A stretch of DNA of 64,000 nucleotides from Chelydra serpentina (Eukaryota > Chordata > Testudines > Chelydridae): the NCBI GenBank assembly GCA_037349315.1, contig JBAIAC010000018.1:12028001-12092000 (forward strand), in the 5' to 3' direction. Position numbers and translations under genes: made by a program. Below, piece by piece: positions 32,527-44,456 of the stretch (positions within the stretch are counted from its first letter, which is position 1; each line of letters begins with the position of its first letter). Below the pieces are notes generated by a model. That model did no database searches, was not told the origin of the DNA, and worked only from the letters and a program-made list of their open reading frames with translations.

Positions 32527-34492
32527 TATTTATAGATTCCATAGATTCATAGATTCTAGGGCTGGAAGGGACCTCGAGAGGTCATCGAGTCCAGCCCCCT
32601 GCCCTCATGGCAGGACCAATTACTGTCTAGACCATCCCTGATAGACATTTATCTAACCTACTCTTAAATATCTCCAGAGATGGAGATTCCACAACCGCCC
32701 TGGGCAGTTTATTCCAGTGTTTAACCACCCTGACAGTTAGGAACTTTTTTCCTAATGTCCAACCTAAACCTCCCTTGCTGCAGTTTAAGCCCATTGCTTC
32801 TTGTTCTGTCCTCAGATGCTAAGATGAACAAGTTTTCTTCCTCCTCCTTATGACACCCTTTTAGATACCTGAAAACTGCTATCATGTCCCCTCTCAGTCT
32901 TCTCTTTTCCAAACTAAACAAACCCAATTCCTTCAGCCTTCCTTCATAGGTCATGTTCTCTAGATCATTCTTGTTGCTCTTCTCTGGACCCTCTCCAATT
33001 TCTCCACATCTTTCTTGAAATGCGGTGCCCAGAACTGGACACAATACTCCAGTTGAGGCCTAACCAGCGCAGAGTAGAGCGGAAGAAATGACTTCTCGTG
33101 TCTTGCTCACCACACACCTGTTAATGCAGCCCAGAATCATGTTTGCTTTTTTTGCAACAGCATCACACTGTTGACTCATATTTAGCTTGTGGTCCACTAT
33201 AACCTCTAGATCCCTTTCTGCCGTACTCCTTCCTAGACAGTCTCCTCCCATTCTGTATGTGTGAAACTGATTGTTCCTACCTATGTGGAGCACTTTGCAT
33301 TTGTCCTTATTAAACTTCATCCTGTTTACCTCTGACCATTTCTCCAATTTGTTCAGATCATTTTGAATTATGACCCTATCCTCCAAAGCAGTTGCAATCC
33401 CTCCCAGTTTGGTATCATCTGCAAACTTAATAAGCATACTTTCTATGCCAATATCCAAATCATTGATGAAGATATTGAACAGAGCTGGTCCCAAAACAGA
33501 CCCTTGCGGAACCCCACTCATACCTTTCCAGCAGGATTGGGAACCATTAATAACTACTCTCCAAGTACAGTTATCCAGCCCGTTGTGCACCCACCTTATA
33601 GTAGCCCCATCTAAGTTGTATTCCCCTAGTTTATTGATAAGAATATCATGCGAGACCGTATCAAATGCCTTACTAAAGTCTAGGTATACCACATCCACCG
33701 CTTCTCCCTTATCCACAAGACTCGTTATCTTATCAAAGAAAGCTATCAGATTGGTTTGACATGATTTGTTCTTTACAAATCCATGCTGGTTATTCCCTAT
33801 CATCTTACCACCTTCCAAGTGTTTGCAGATGATTTCCTTAATTACTTGCTCCATTATTTTCCCTGGCACAGAAGTTAAACTAACTGGTCTGTAGTTTCCT
33901 GGGTTGTTTTTATTTCCCTTTTTATAGATGGGCACTATATTTGCCCTTTTCCAGTCTTCTGGAATCTCTCCTGTCTCCCATGATTTACCAAAGATAATAG
34001 CTAGAGGCTCAGATACCCCCTCTATTAGCTAGGATGCATTTCATCAGGTCCTGGTGACTTGCAGGCGGCATCTAACTTATCTAAGTGATTTTTAACTTGT
34101 TCTTTTTTTATTTTATCTTCTAAACCTTCCCCCTTCCCATTTGCATTCACTATGTTAGGCATTCCCTCAGACTTCTCGGTGAAGACTGAAACAAAGAAGT
34201 CATTAAGCATCTCTGCCATTTCCAAGTTTCCTGTTACTGTTTCTCCCTCCTCACTGAGTAGTGGGCCTACCCTGTCCTTGGTCTTCCTCTTGCTTCTAAT
34301 GTATTGATAAAAAGTTTTCTTGTTTCCCTTTATTCCTGTAGCTAGTTTGAGCTCATTTTGTGCCTTTGCCTTTCTAATCTTGCCCCTGCATTCCCGTGTT
34401 GTTTGCCTATATTCATCCTTTGTAATTTGTCCTAGTTTCCATTTTTTATATATGACTCCTTTTTATTTTTTAGATCTTGCAAGATCTCGTGG
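32527..34492 (-). mobile_element. 5'-truncated CR1 LINE inserted in hAT copy 2
   Basis: The 3' end, with tcatagattctagggctgg in plus orientation, lies at the low-coordinate edge. The body includes an RT open frame at 33060-33935 and pieces of the pre-RT and post-RT regions in other frames. About 140 bases of the hAT arm are missing at the junction, so insertion was accompanied by a target deletion. The endonuclease end of ORF2 and all of ORF1 are absent. Confidence 0.9.
33060..33935 (-). pseudogene. CR1 ORF2 reverse transcriptase fragment
   Basis: This 291-codon open stretch carries the RT core of a CR1 LINE, which would copy CR1 RNA at a nicked chromosomal site. Visible motifs are NYRPVSLTS (14-22), YLDFSKAFDTV (84-94), PQGSVLGP (143-150) and the catalytic FADD (171-174). 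The frame ends at a stop just after SALLCAG. The C-terminal continuation ([14 protein letters not shown] and following) lies at 32721-33044, and an upstream piece ([11 protein letters not shown]) at 34025-34225 is in another frame. The element is therefore non-functional, though RT itself is surprisingly open. Confidence 0.85.
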
Positions 34493-35089
34493 TTTGTCTT
34501 AGCGATTGGCTGAACAAGAAGTAGGACTGAATGCATTTAGATGCTCTAAAGTTTTACATTGTTTTGTTTTTGAGTGCAGTTATGTAACAAAAAAAAAAAT
34601 CTACATTTGTAAGTTGCACTTCCATGATAAAGAGCCTGCACTACAGTACTTGTATGAGGTGAACTGAAAAATACTATTTATTTTATCATTTTTACAGTGC
34701 AAGTATTTGTAATAAAAATAATATAAAGTGAGCACTGTACACTTTGTAGTCTGTCTTGTAATTGAAATATATTTGAAAATTTAGAAAAACATCCAAAATA
34801 TTTAAGACATTTCAATTAGTATTTTATTGTTTAACAGTGCAATTAACTGCAATTCATTTTCTTAATCACGATTAATTTTTGAGTTAATCGTGAGTTAACT
34901 GCGATTAATCGACAGCCCTAACTGAGATATTTTAAAATATTTTTAATTTGCTTCTGCATTGAGTCATGGCACATTTGAAGTCCAGTCCATATCTTGTATA
35001 TTGTCAACAAAATATACAGTCCATGACAGTAAAAAACATTGAACATGGGAAGTATGCCAGAGTATAGTTTTAAAAGACTTAAGAATAGT

Positions 35090-35229
35090 GGACCAGATTC
35101 ATCAGGACTGCTTTACGCTGCTCCAGTGATATAAAACAGCCATAAACCTGGCTTACTATCCAGCCTAGTTTATGGATGTTTTGCTTTGTTGAATCAACTC
35201 AAAGCAGCTGGAGCAATGAATCTGGCCCG
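35090..35229. repeat. Foldback repeat (old MITE)
   Basis: The left end gaccagattcatcagg and right end atgaatctggccc are inverted repeats, with gctccagtg/ctggagca inside. Non-coding. Confidence 0.6.
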
Positions 35230-35754
35230 GTATTTTTTCCAGAATTACAGCCCCTTTTATGGGATAATCAAAAAAACATTTATTATTTAAAGAATCAAGG
35301 CTCAGCCCCATTTCCCCAATAGGGAAAATTCCTATTGATTCCAATAGTGCAGGATTGAAACCTGTATTGGTTTTTGCTTTGCTTTATTCTGCTTGTACGT
35401 ATACAGGGTTTGGAGGTTGCAGGAAGTTGTTTTCCTTTTACCCACATAAGGATAAACATCTTGGATAAAATGGATGCTGAATTTACTTAAAATAGTGGAA
35501 TAAAATAACCTCAGAGAAACTTCTAATAGCATACAGAGAATTTTTATGCTTTTTTATTTGTTACCTGCTATTACTTCGTTTCCCCCCTGCAAAATACAAC
35601 ACCTTGATGTCCTGTGAGGATGATATTTTATCCTAAATATTTTATTTACCATTGTATTGATGCTTCTCTGCGTAGTGACAATTTCACGGTTGATGCAATC
35701 AGAGGGTAATAAATGTGGCTAAAATGTAAAATGACCAAGAGGCATTATATAGGG

Positions 35755-36066
35755 CGGTGGTTTTCAACTGTGGTCCACCGCTTCTTCAGGGAAAGCCCCT
35801 GGCGCATCGGGCCGGTTTGTTGACCTGCCGCGTTCGCAGGTTCGGCCAGTCGCGGCTCCCACTGACAACGGGGGCTGCAGGACGCGGCGTGGGCCAAGGG
35901 ATGTGCTGTCCGCCACGTCCCGCAGCCCGCATTGGCCTGGAGCGGTGAACCATGGCCAGTGGGAGCCGCAACCAGCCGAACCTGCGGACGCGGCAGGTCA
36001 ACAAACCAGTCCGGCGCGCCACGGACTTTCCCTGAAGAAATGGTGGACCACAGTTGAGAAGCACCG
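35755..36066. mobile_element. hAT MITE with 8-bp target duplication
   Basis: Flanked by atataggg at 35747-35754 and 36067-36074. The terminal inverted repeats exceed 45 bases: cggtggttttcaactgtggt on the left matches, in reverse complement, the right end cggtgcttctcaactgtggt. The GC-rich interior also contains inverted cgcggcaggtcaacaaacc-type arms. The GC-rich ORFs on both strands are a by-product of this palindrome. Confidence 0.9.
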
Positions 36067-36261
36067 ATATAGGGGGAGAGAATAAGGATTAAAATTATGA
36101 GGCTTGTTTATCTTGCTTTGCAGTTGGTAGGACCAAGTCTTTCCACTCTCCACAATGGCAAAGGGCCAGAATGGAGGGCAGTGGTATCTACCTTGGCATT
36201 ACTTAATGTAGTATATATAGTATAGGATGAGAGAGCCTCAGAATCTTCCTTGGTTTGCACT

Positions 36262-36606
36262 AGGGCTGGACAAAATTCTTCCATCAAAACTTTTTCCAAC
36301 AGAAAATTGGGTTTTCTATTAAATAAGTGTGTGTGTGCGCGTGTGTGTAGTGTAAAGTGTCTCCTTTCCTCAAAAATTTTTGATTTTTTGACAGAAAGCC
36401 AAAAACTCAGAAAACCAATTTTTTTCATTTTCAGAAAAAAATGTTTGCAGCTTTCAGTTTTGACCACAAATCTTTTTCTAACAAACCCTTCTACCCCACC
36501 TCTACACATCCACCCATCCCCCACCTCCCCAATCTCTTTTCAGGCTTTTGTTGAAAAGTCTAAATTTTTAAAGGGGGGGAAAAAACATTTTCAGACCAGC
36601 TCTAGA
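36262..36606. mobile_element. MITE with agggctgg ends
   Basis: agggctggacaaaattcttc on the left and ttttcagaccagctct on the right are weakly inverted. The interior is T-rich with a GT/GC dinucleotide tract (36326-36348). The family is uncertain. Confidence 0.45.
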
Positions 36607-39096
36607 CTTCACTTAACTGAGTTCCGAAATGTCACTTATTTTAAGCAATAATATTTTGTTTCACAAATGCAGTTCTGTTTACAGTGTATTATTATTCTTT
36701 TTACATAGGCAATTTGAAATCACACACATTTTTGAAGTTTACACATTAGGGCTTCCTTTATATTTATAGGACTTTTACCAAGGAGGCACTGCACATTTCT
36801 AGTGGCCTTTTATTTGATGTAAAGACTTTGTCTTGTTTCATGACAAGGGGACATATTGCTGTCAAGCCTTCTATATAAGTTCTTTGTGCTGAGGACTCAA
36901 TCCTGCATGCTTTATAAAAGCGGAGTAATATTTAATCACAGAGGAGTCCCATTTAAATCAAGTAACTAAAGATCACTTTACATTTATGTGTTTAGAATTA
37001 TCTGATGGAGCAATGTCTACCTATTATCTCTCTATTTTATGTTCTTCATTTTCTATAAGATAAATATTGTTAAAATCTATGTTATTAATGTATGTCCGGC
37101 TGGGTTTCAGGTTTTCAAGCCATAATTACTGCAACCAAAGATCAATGAAAGAAAAGGTCAGAAGGAAAACAGAAATTACTTCAGATGAACTATAACTACT
37201 AGCAATGCTTCAAGCTCTACAATTAATCTTCTCAATGCCAAATTTATGAACAATCATTTCCAATAAAGTTATTTACTGGTTGGAAGCCCAGTAAAGCAGC
37301 AACATTATTTTATTCTCACCACATACAGTGAATGCATAAATAAATATTCATGTTATATAGCATGTTTATCACCAAAAGATAGATTGTCATTGACTACAGT
37401 GAAAAATGCCCTAGACAAACAAAAATACGGTCATTTTACAAAATGTGTTGTTTGGGGATTAACAAACAATTGTATGCACCCTCCCCAGCTTTTGTCCCAT
37501 TTTACCTTATTTTAAGTCAGTTCACAGTTAATAGTAGAATAAGAAGAATCAATTCTTTGCCCCCTGTAGTTATACCAAGAGGTATTTTTAGACCCCCTGA
37601 AAGGACTGATATCTAAAGATCATATTATGTTGAGACATAATTAAAAAAGAAAACAGACTGAATTACCAAATGCAGCACATTTAACGAATGCCAATGAACA
37701 AAAGCTTGTTGTTGCACAATACATCAGTTATATTATCTACATCAGGTTTAAGAACATTAATTTACTCCTATGTACCTTCTTTCTTTATATAATAAGCATA
37801 TAATTAACTTTCTCCATGGAAAATTCTCATTTGATTCTATCCTATTATTTGCAAACACAACGGAGACAGTTAATTATACCAAAACACAAACAACAGGATT
37901 TGGAATTATTGGTACTGACCCTTCCTTTCTGATTGTATTTCAAATACAAAATTAGTTTTTACACAGAAGATACATATGTAAACAATGACTGTCTTTATGA
38001 TGCTGATGTTCTACTAAGAACCCTTTTTCACTTCACAAAAGAGTAGTTTTAGCCTCCCAACAAAGAGACTGAAAGGAACAGTAGCATCAAGTAAATGTCT
38101 CCCTGCTGAGTCTATGAAAAGTGTATGTTCCCATCATGAAGCAGCCTTGCAAAAAGCACATGGTGGGGATGCAAGTGCTCGAGCCATTGTGTATTCTGTA
38201 TGATCCCAAGTGGAGAAAAACATCTGTCCATTTGCCATGAAAGGAGCCCCCCGACCCACATGAGCCCCTCTTCCCAGGCTTTGAACTGATGGCTGTCTGT
38301 CACAAAAAGTCCCTCTCAAGCCACTTTTGCTCAAAGGTTTCGTAGGGTTTAGACTGAGGTGACCAATCATGGCCTAACAAAAAGATTAGTGTGTCTGGAC
38401 ACAATGCAACGCAGAGATGTGAGTAACCCCCTTTGTAATGTCCTGCAACACAGTGTAAAGAACACTGAATGCAGTCAAAGAGAGAGTATGCTTAGGCGCC
38501 TGAAAGAAAGAAGATGATTTGAGGGGAAATCTGTCTTCAGCTGGAAACAAGTGTTCTTTAATACCATCATGAATTTTCCCAAAGAGTTTGAATAATCATG
38601 GATTCATTACTCCCTATCCCAGAGCTATTATTAGTAATTGACTATGTTAAAAAGACACAGTTCAGCTTCAAGTGTGATTAATGGGAGGATAATATACTGT
38701 GTCCCTGCTATATAAGGTCATTCTTAGAAGCCAAGCATTTTGTATGTCATAGCGACATCAGTGTGGTAAGAATGCATTTATAATGATGTCCAATGGAATG
38801 CATTCCCTCTTACTGGGGTAGCGGTATAAACTGATGTGCCTCATACAGAGGAAACCTGGGAACCTCCTAGGCCCACTGCTCACAAAACATGAAACCATGC
38901 ACAGGATCAGAGTTCAAGATTTGGGTTTAATCCCTGACTTTCTATCAAGCAAGGGGTGGTAGCACTGTGGTGGCAGTATGATCTGCCCAAGAGGCAAGAG
39001 CGAGAGTTATCCCATCCTGCAGCAATCCATCAGATCAAGTCAGGAGTGAAGTTAACAGCCTGTGGAAGGAGTCAAACCTAGCCTTCCTCAGGCTAG
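36607..39096. other. Intronic sequence, nothing recognised
   Basis: AT-rich, with no exon, RNA gene or delimited repeat supported. Confidence 0.5.
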
Positions 39097-40275
39097 GGTT
39101 GCCAAGTGTCCAGTTTTCAACCGGAACGCCTGGTCGAAAAGGGATCCTGGCGGCTCCAGTCAGCACTGCTGACTGGGCCGTTAAAAGTCCAGTTGGCGAT
39201 GCAGGCAGGCTCCCTACCCTGCTGGAATTTCCCTCTGGCTCCTACGTGGAGGGATGGCCAGGACCAGCTCATCAGCTCCCATTGGCCAGGAACCACAGCC
39301 AATGGGAGCTGAGGGAATGGCACCTGCAGGCGCGGGCAGAGCCTCGTGGTCACGCCTCTGTCTAGGAGCCAGAGGGAGATGTCGCTGCTTTCCGGGAGCA
39401 GCCTGAGGTAAACACCACCCGTAACCTGCATCCCTCACCCCCTCCCATGCCCCAACTCTGAGCCCCCTCCTGCACCCCAAATACTGACCCTATCCCAGAG
39501 CTGAACCCCCAGCCCAGAGCCCACACCTCAACCCCCTGCTTCAGCTCAGAGCCCCCTCCCACACCACAACCCCCTGCCTCAGCTCGGAGCCCTCTCCTAC
39601 ACCCCAACCCTCTGCCCCAGCCTGGAGCCCTCTCCTACATGCCAAACCCTTCATCTCCGGTCCCACCGCAGAGCCCACACAACCAGCCGGAACCCTCACC
39701 CCCTCCCACACCCCAACCTCCTGCCCAAGCCTGGATCTCCCTCCCACACCCTGAACCCCTCATTTCTGGCCCCTCCCCATAACCCGCACCCAGAGCCTGT
39801 ACCTCCTCCCACACCCCAACCCCCCCGCCTCAGCCCGGAGCCCTCTCCCACACCATGAGCCCCTCATTTCTGGCCCCACCCCAGAGCCCACACCCCCAGC
39901 CCCGAGCCCTCACCCCCTCCCAGCCTGAAGCCCCCTCGTGCGCCCCAAACCTCCCAGCCCCAGACTCACCCCAGAGCCCACAGCTGGAGCCCTCACCCCT
40001 TCCCACACCCCAATCCCCTGCCCCAGCTCAGAGCTCTCTCCTTCACCCCAAACCCTTATCTCCAGCCTCACCCAAGAGCCTGCACCCCCAGCCAGAGCCC
40101 TCCCCCCTCTCGCATCCCTACCCTCTGCTCCAGCTCAGTGAAAATGAGCAAGTGAGTGACGGTCGGGGAGAGTGAGCAACGGAAGGGAGGGTGGAGTGAG
40201 TGGGGGGGTGGCCTCAGAAACGTGTCGGGGCAGGGCAAGGGTGATCAGTTTTCTGCAACTAGAAAGTTGGCAACC
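39097..40275. mobile_element. GC-rich minisatellite-bearing element, copy 2
   Basis: The ends gggttgccaagtgtccagtt and, on the right, ctagaaagttggcaacc form a short inverted repeat. Early blocks cgaaaagggatcctgg and ctcccattggccaggaac match copy 1. From about 39430 to 40140 the sequence is a tandem array of diverged units of the type gagccctctcccacacccc, with pieces such as cagagcccaca recurring. It is non-coding; the many ORFs arise from composition. Superfamily not assigned, possibly hAT-like. Confidence 0.75.
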
Positions 40276-40686
40276 TGTTTATATTGGGTATTAAGTCCAG
40301 CAGGCAGCTATAATTCCCATCAGAATTTGAGGTTTCAAGAGATGTGAATACAGTTCAAAATATGATGACTTTCTAGGGCTTTGAGGAACATCCCCAGCAC
40401 AGGGGGAGATAGCAGGAGCCCTGTATTCCCAAAAGGCTGGAAAACAGTATTACCACCAGCCCCGTATATAGAATGGTGTGTAGCTGTGATGCCCTAGGCT
40501 GAGATTCATGATTCCCTCCTTCTGACCCCTTTACTCCAGGGGATAGTACTTTGCTACAGTTCGTCCCCAAAGCAAATTATCCCTCCCCACTCCTGTGCCA
40601 GCTTAACTCTGCTGGACACCACCCTCTCTCAGCAGGATGGAACCATGGCCACATTCATTCCTCACAAAGCCACTTGTTGGAGAAGT

Positions 40687-40698
40687 AGTGGACACACA
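40687..40698. repeat. LINE target-site duplication, left
   Basis: agtggacacaca is repeated exactly at 44445-44456 on the other side of the RTE-like LINE. Confidence 0.8.
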
Positions 40699-40760
40699 CA
40701 TTGTTGTTGTTGGCGTCTGTTAGTCTCGAGAGATGATGGATATGCGCCCATGGGGAATGT

Positions 40761-41568
40761 TTAGTTGATGGTTGTGCAGCGTCTGTTGTGGCTGTGAAGC
40801 CCCACACGAGAGTGGCAGTCTCGATTGCATTTGCTGCATTTGAAGGCGGTGTCAGCTGCGGGTTGGAGCCGCTGCTTCCTTTTCCGTTGAACCCGCTTTT
40901 CCTCGGCAAGCTGCCGCAGCTTGTCTTCACCAGTTTTCAATCCAGTAGTCAGAGCGTGTCTCCATCTGCATCTGTCCTGGGCGAGCTCTTCCCAGCTGTT
41001 GATGTCGATTTGAACAGTCTTCAGGTCCCTCTTACAGACATCCTTGAAGCGAAGGTGGGGCCGTCCTGTAGCTCTGTTTCCGGAGGCAAGTTCGGCATAC
41101 AACAGGTCTTTGGAGATCCGTCCATCTTCTATGCGACTTAGATGGCCAAGCCATCTGAGGCGGCGTTGACGGAGGAAAGTGAACATGCTAGAGATCTTGG
41201 CACGTTCCAGCACCTCGTTGTTCGTCATTCGATCACTCCAAGTGATCCCGAGTATGCGACGGAGGCAGCGCATGTGGAAGGTGTTCAGTCTCTTTTCTTG
41301 CGAAGCATAGGGGGTCCAAGTTTCGCTGGCGTAGAGAAGAGTGTTTAGCACACATGCGCGGTACACAGTGACCTTTGTGTTGATGGTCAGCATGTTGTTG
41401 TTCCATACTCTGTGACAAACTGGCCAAAATTGTGAAGGCCTTGCCGATTCTACGGTTGATCTCAGGGTCCAGTGAGAGGTTGTCCATGATGGTAGATCCG
41501 AGATAGGTGAACTGACTGACCACCTCTAGCACATAGTCATTGATGGCAAATGCTTGGATGTTCTGCAT
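40761..41568 (-). pseudogene. LINE post-RT region and zinc finger (part 3)
   Basis: From 41568 the frame gives VSQFTYLGSTI, then a frameshift near 41400 leads to a 210-codon frame with LYASETWTPYASQ, GHLSRIEDGRI and a terminal C2H2-like finger (CSKCNRDC, then H-x3-H-x4-C). This is the usual tail of endonuclease-bearing LINEs of this type. The finger probably binds nucleic acid; that is inference. Confidence 0.8.
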
Positions 41569-41604
41569 CCTGGGCCATAACTTTGGTCTTCTGAAGACTG
41601 ATTG

Positions 41605-42579
41605 TCAACCCGAACTCTTCGCAAGCTCTGGAAAAGCGGTCAGACGCTGGAGATCGATTTCTGTGTGGGTGGCCAGGGCAGCGTCGTCTACAAACAGCAT
41701 GTCTCTTATTGTTGCCTCCCGTACCTTGCTTTTGGCCTTTAGTCGAGCCAGATTGAAAAGTCTCCCGTCAGACCGGGTGTGGAGATAGACTCCCTCTGTG
41801 GAATTTCCAAAGGCATGTTTCAGCAACGCTGCGAAGAAGATGCCGAAGAGTGTGGGAGCGAGAACGCAGCCTTGTTTTACTCCACTGTGGATATCGAAGG
41901 CATCGGAGGACGAGCCATCATACAGTACTGTGCCTTTCATGTTGTCGTGAAAAGACTGGCTCACGCTCAGCAGCTTCGGTGGGCAGCCAATCTTTGCCAG
42001 GATCTTGAACAGCCCATCTCTGTTCACAAGGTCGAAAGCTTTGGTCAGGTCTATGAAGGCAAGGAGTAGCGGCTTATGCTGTTCTCTGCATTTCTCTTGC
42101 AGCTGCCTTAAGGAGAAAACCATATCGGTTGTGGATCTCCCTGCTCGGAACCCGCACTGTGACTCTGGGTAAACTCTGTCAGCAAGCTTCTGCAGTCTGT
42201 TCACGATCACGCGTGCGACATCCCAGCACCGACAGAGGAGGTCATGGAGGTGTTCTAGGAGGACATTGATGCCACACTTGATAACTTCTGGTGGGATGCC
42301 ATCCTTTCCTGGAGCCTTTCCTGTGGACAAGCTCTCAATGACTTTCTTCAGTTCTTCCATGGTGGGCTTCTCGTCCAGCTCAGTTTCAACAGGAAAACCA
42401 TCCACGGTATTGAGGGCAGCTTCGGTGATGGTGTTTTGCCTGGAGTACACTTCAGAGTAGTGCTCCACCCATCTATCCATCTGCTTGCTCTTGTCCTGGA
42501 TGTTTTCGCCTGTTGCAGACTTTAGTGACACTCTCCACTTCTTTGTGGGTCCCATGGCCTTCTTGATGCCATCATACAT
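41605..42579 (-). pseudogene. LINE reverse transcriptase (broken ORF, part 2)
   Basis: An open stretch of 324 codons. Motifs present are GKAPGKDGIPPEV, SQCGFRAGRSTTD, FIDLTKAFDLVNR, GVKQGCVLAPTLF and catalytic FVDD. Between CRCWD and VARVIVNRLQK the block with the NYRGI-type motif found in intact relatives is missing without loss of frame, so a core RT part has been deleted. The reading frame ends at a stop near 41605 and resumes at 41568. Confidence 0.82.
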
Positions 42580-42659
42580 TCCCCTGATGTTTCCAGTGTC
42601 AGCAGATAGTTGAATGCTCCGGCAGAGCTGGAGCCAGTAATCATTTGCACACTGTCGAG

Positions 42660-43889
42660 CTAGTCTCTGTACTTTGCTTCTGGCAAATCGATACTCTTGT
42701 AGAGTCCTATGACTGGGGGAACGCTTATACTCCAGGTGAACAGCGCGGATGGTTCTTCAATGGCTGGAGTGAGTGTGGCGGAGTTGGCCTCAAACCAGTC
42801 ATTGTTCATTTTTCGTTTCTTTCCAAAAACTTTCACGGCTGTGCTGTGTACTGCGTCTCTGATGTGGTCCCATCTCTCTTTGGCGCAGCCACCGGGAGGC
42901 ATGCAGTTCAGCACCTCGGAGAGCTCATGGGTAAATTTCTCTGCTTTGTCTGGGTGTGCGGTCTTGCTCACATCAATGCGGGGTTTGCCCTCTGGCCTAG
43001 AGCGATGAATCTTCTTTGGCTGTAGCTTCATCTTGCTGCACACCAGCAAATGATCACTGTCGCAGTCAGCACTGTGGAAGGTGCGAGTAAGCAGGACGCA
43101 CTTCAAGGCAGAACGCCTGATGATGATCAGGTCGAGTTGGTGCCAGTGCATGGAGCGAGGGTGTCTCCAGGACAGTTTGTGTTGAGGCTTTGTCTGGAAG
43201 AATGAGTCGGTGATGCTGAGGTCATGGTACGAGCACAGTTCCAGAAGTCGTTGTCCATTCTCATTCATTTCTCCAACGCCAAACTTTCCAAGACAGGTTG
43301 GCCAAAAGTCATGGTCAGCGCCCACTCTGGCATTGAAGTCACCCAGTAGTATCAAGTGCTCTTCTTTAGGGATACTCCTGATGATCGTGTCTAACTGGTC
43401 GTAGAACTCGTCCTTGGTATCCCTGGTGGCGCTGAGTGTTGGTGCATACACGCTGATCAGGTTGACGGGTCCAGTGGATGTGTGGAGTTGGAGTGATAAC
43501 AGTCTTTCAGTTCCTTGTTGACCAGGTTCCACCCTCCCCAGTAAAGCATTTCTTACAGCAAATCCAACACCACACTCTCTGATTTCTTCGGCACTCTTCC
43601 CTTGCCAGAAGAACGTATAGTTCTTTTCCCTGAGAGTCCCAGCGTCTGGCAGCCATGTCTCCTGCAATGCGACTATGTCGATTTGGAGTCGTGCTAGCTC
43701 ATCGTTGATGACTGCAGTCTTCCGAACATCGCTGATTGCCTGAAGGTCTTGTGATAGGCCAGCTGTCATGGTCCGTACATTCCAGCATCCTAACTTGAGG
43801 GCTGGTTTCTTATGTTGGTTTTCTTTTGTTGTTGCCTGGTGCATGGTTCGCAGTTCACTTATCGGGTACTCACGTACACTAAGCCCCAC
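42660..43889 (-). pseudogene. LINE endonuclease domain (broken ORF, part 1)
   Basis: An open stretch of 409 codons. The AP-endonuclease-like domain that would nick target DNA starts at GCWNVRTM and shows LQIDIVALQETW, the catalytic region LLGDFNARVG, and a terminal SDHLLV segment. The frame then leaves the LINE protein near 42700, where the downstream RT continues in another frame. The CpG-rich sequence differs sharply from the AT-rich surroundings, as expected for an inserted gene body. Confidence 0.85.
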
Positions 43890-44444
43890 GCACCCAGTGA
43901 AGCAGGTGAACTGTGGCGGGACAACACCTTATTGGCTGGGGGCTGCCCAGCTTCAGGTGGGCGATAGTTTTCCAGTGAGACGTGGTGATCCCTCCCACCG
44001 TCGGAAGCAACCCTTGGTGACAGCTCTATGCCAATTGAGCAGGAGGCTTATAACCGGTAAACTGTTGCTTCCCGTGTTGTATCGACGCTGTGAGGCAAAG
44101 CTGGAGTGTCCTCTCCAGGGCGCAAGCCAGGGCAGGGTGATATGGAGGAACAGCTGTTGCCCATGCAGCAGAACCCCCCTCTCCACGCAACTGATGGATC
44201 CAAGGGAAAGACAATGTCGATACAACTTGGCACCAGTGGCGTCGCAGGAGTTGCCGGAATGACGTTGAGGACAATGTCAGACCGCCATCGGGACTCCGAC
44301 ACCAGATTTGGTTTCAGGGTTGACTCCCTTAGCCTTTCCCATGAGTGGGTATTGCCACAAGGCAGCGGAGGTTTTAAATCAGAGTTTTCCTTGTCCTAGG
44401 TGGGCTGCCTTCCAAGGCTAACGAGCCCCACCTGCCCGAAGGAC

Positions 44445-44456
44445 AGTGGACACACA
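44445..44456. repeat. LINE target-site duplication, right
   Basis: agtggacacaca matches 40687-40698 exactly. Confidence 0.8.

Larger units (their letters stand above)
31466..34922. mobile_element. Foldback hAT-derived element, copy 2 (split by CR1)
   Basis: The outer ends tagggtggtcaagtgattaa and (reverse complement of the right) tagggctgtcgattaatcgc are inverted. The left arm, about 31466-32034, reads on the minus strand as a hAT transposase end (ATTVPCERS, then VNKLVCLSDWLNKK). The loop 32035-32467 holds ALDPRSKNLKCLPKSE on the minus strand. The right arm starts near 32468, is broken by a CR1 at 32527-34492, and resumes at 34493. It has the same arms-and-loop plan as copy 1, but no intact transposase. 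Confidence 0.75.
40699..44444 (-). mobile_element. Full-length but broken RTE-like LINE
   Basis: About 3.75 kb between 12-bp target duplications. On the minus strand it runs from a short 5' leader to a 3' end of (CAA)n type (plus strand ttgttgttgttgg). One ORF would encode an apurinic-type endonuclease, a reverse transcriptase and a C-terminal zinc finger. It is now split over at least three frames and lacks an RT segment. Clade RTE or close to it is judged from the GCWNVRTM endonuclease start and the short (CAA)n tail, from recall. Confidence 0.85.

Noticed and set aside
36108..36651. ORFs of 133-138 codons on both strands
   Set aside because: They lie over a T-rich MITE and a GT/GC tract, low complexity, no domain.
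43768..44302. Plus- and minus-strand ORFs near the LINE 5' end
   Set aside because: They read the LINE 5' leader in wrong frames and show no domain.
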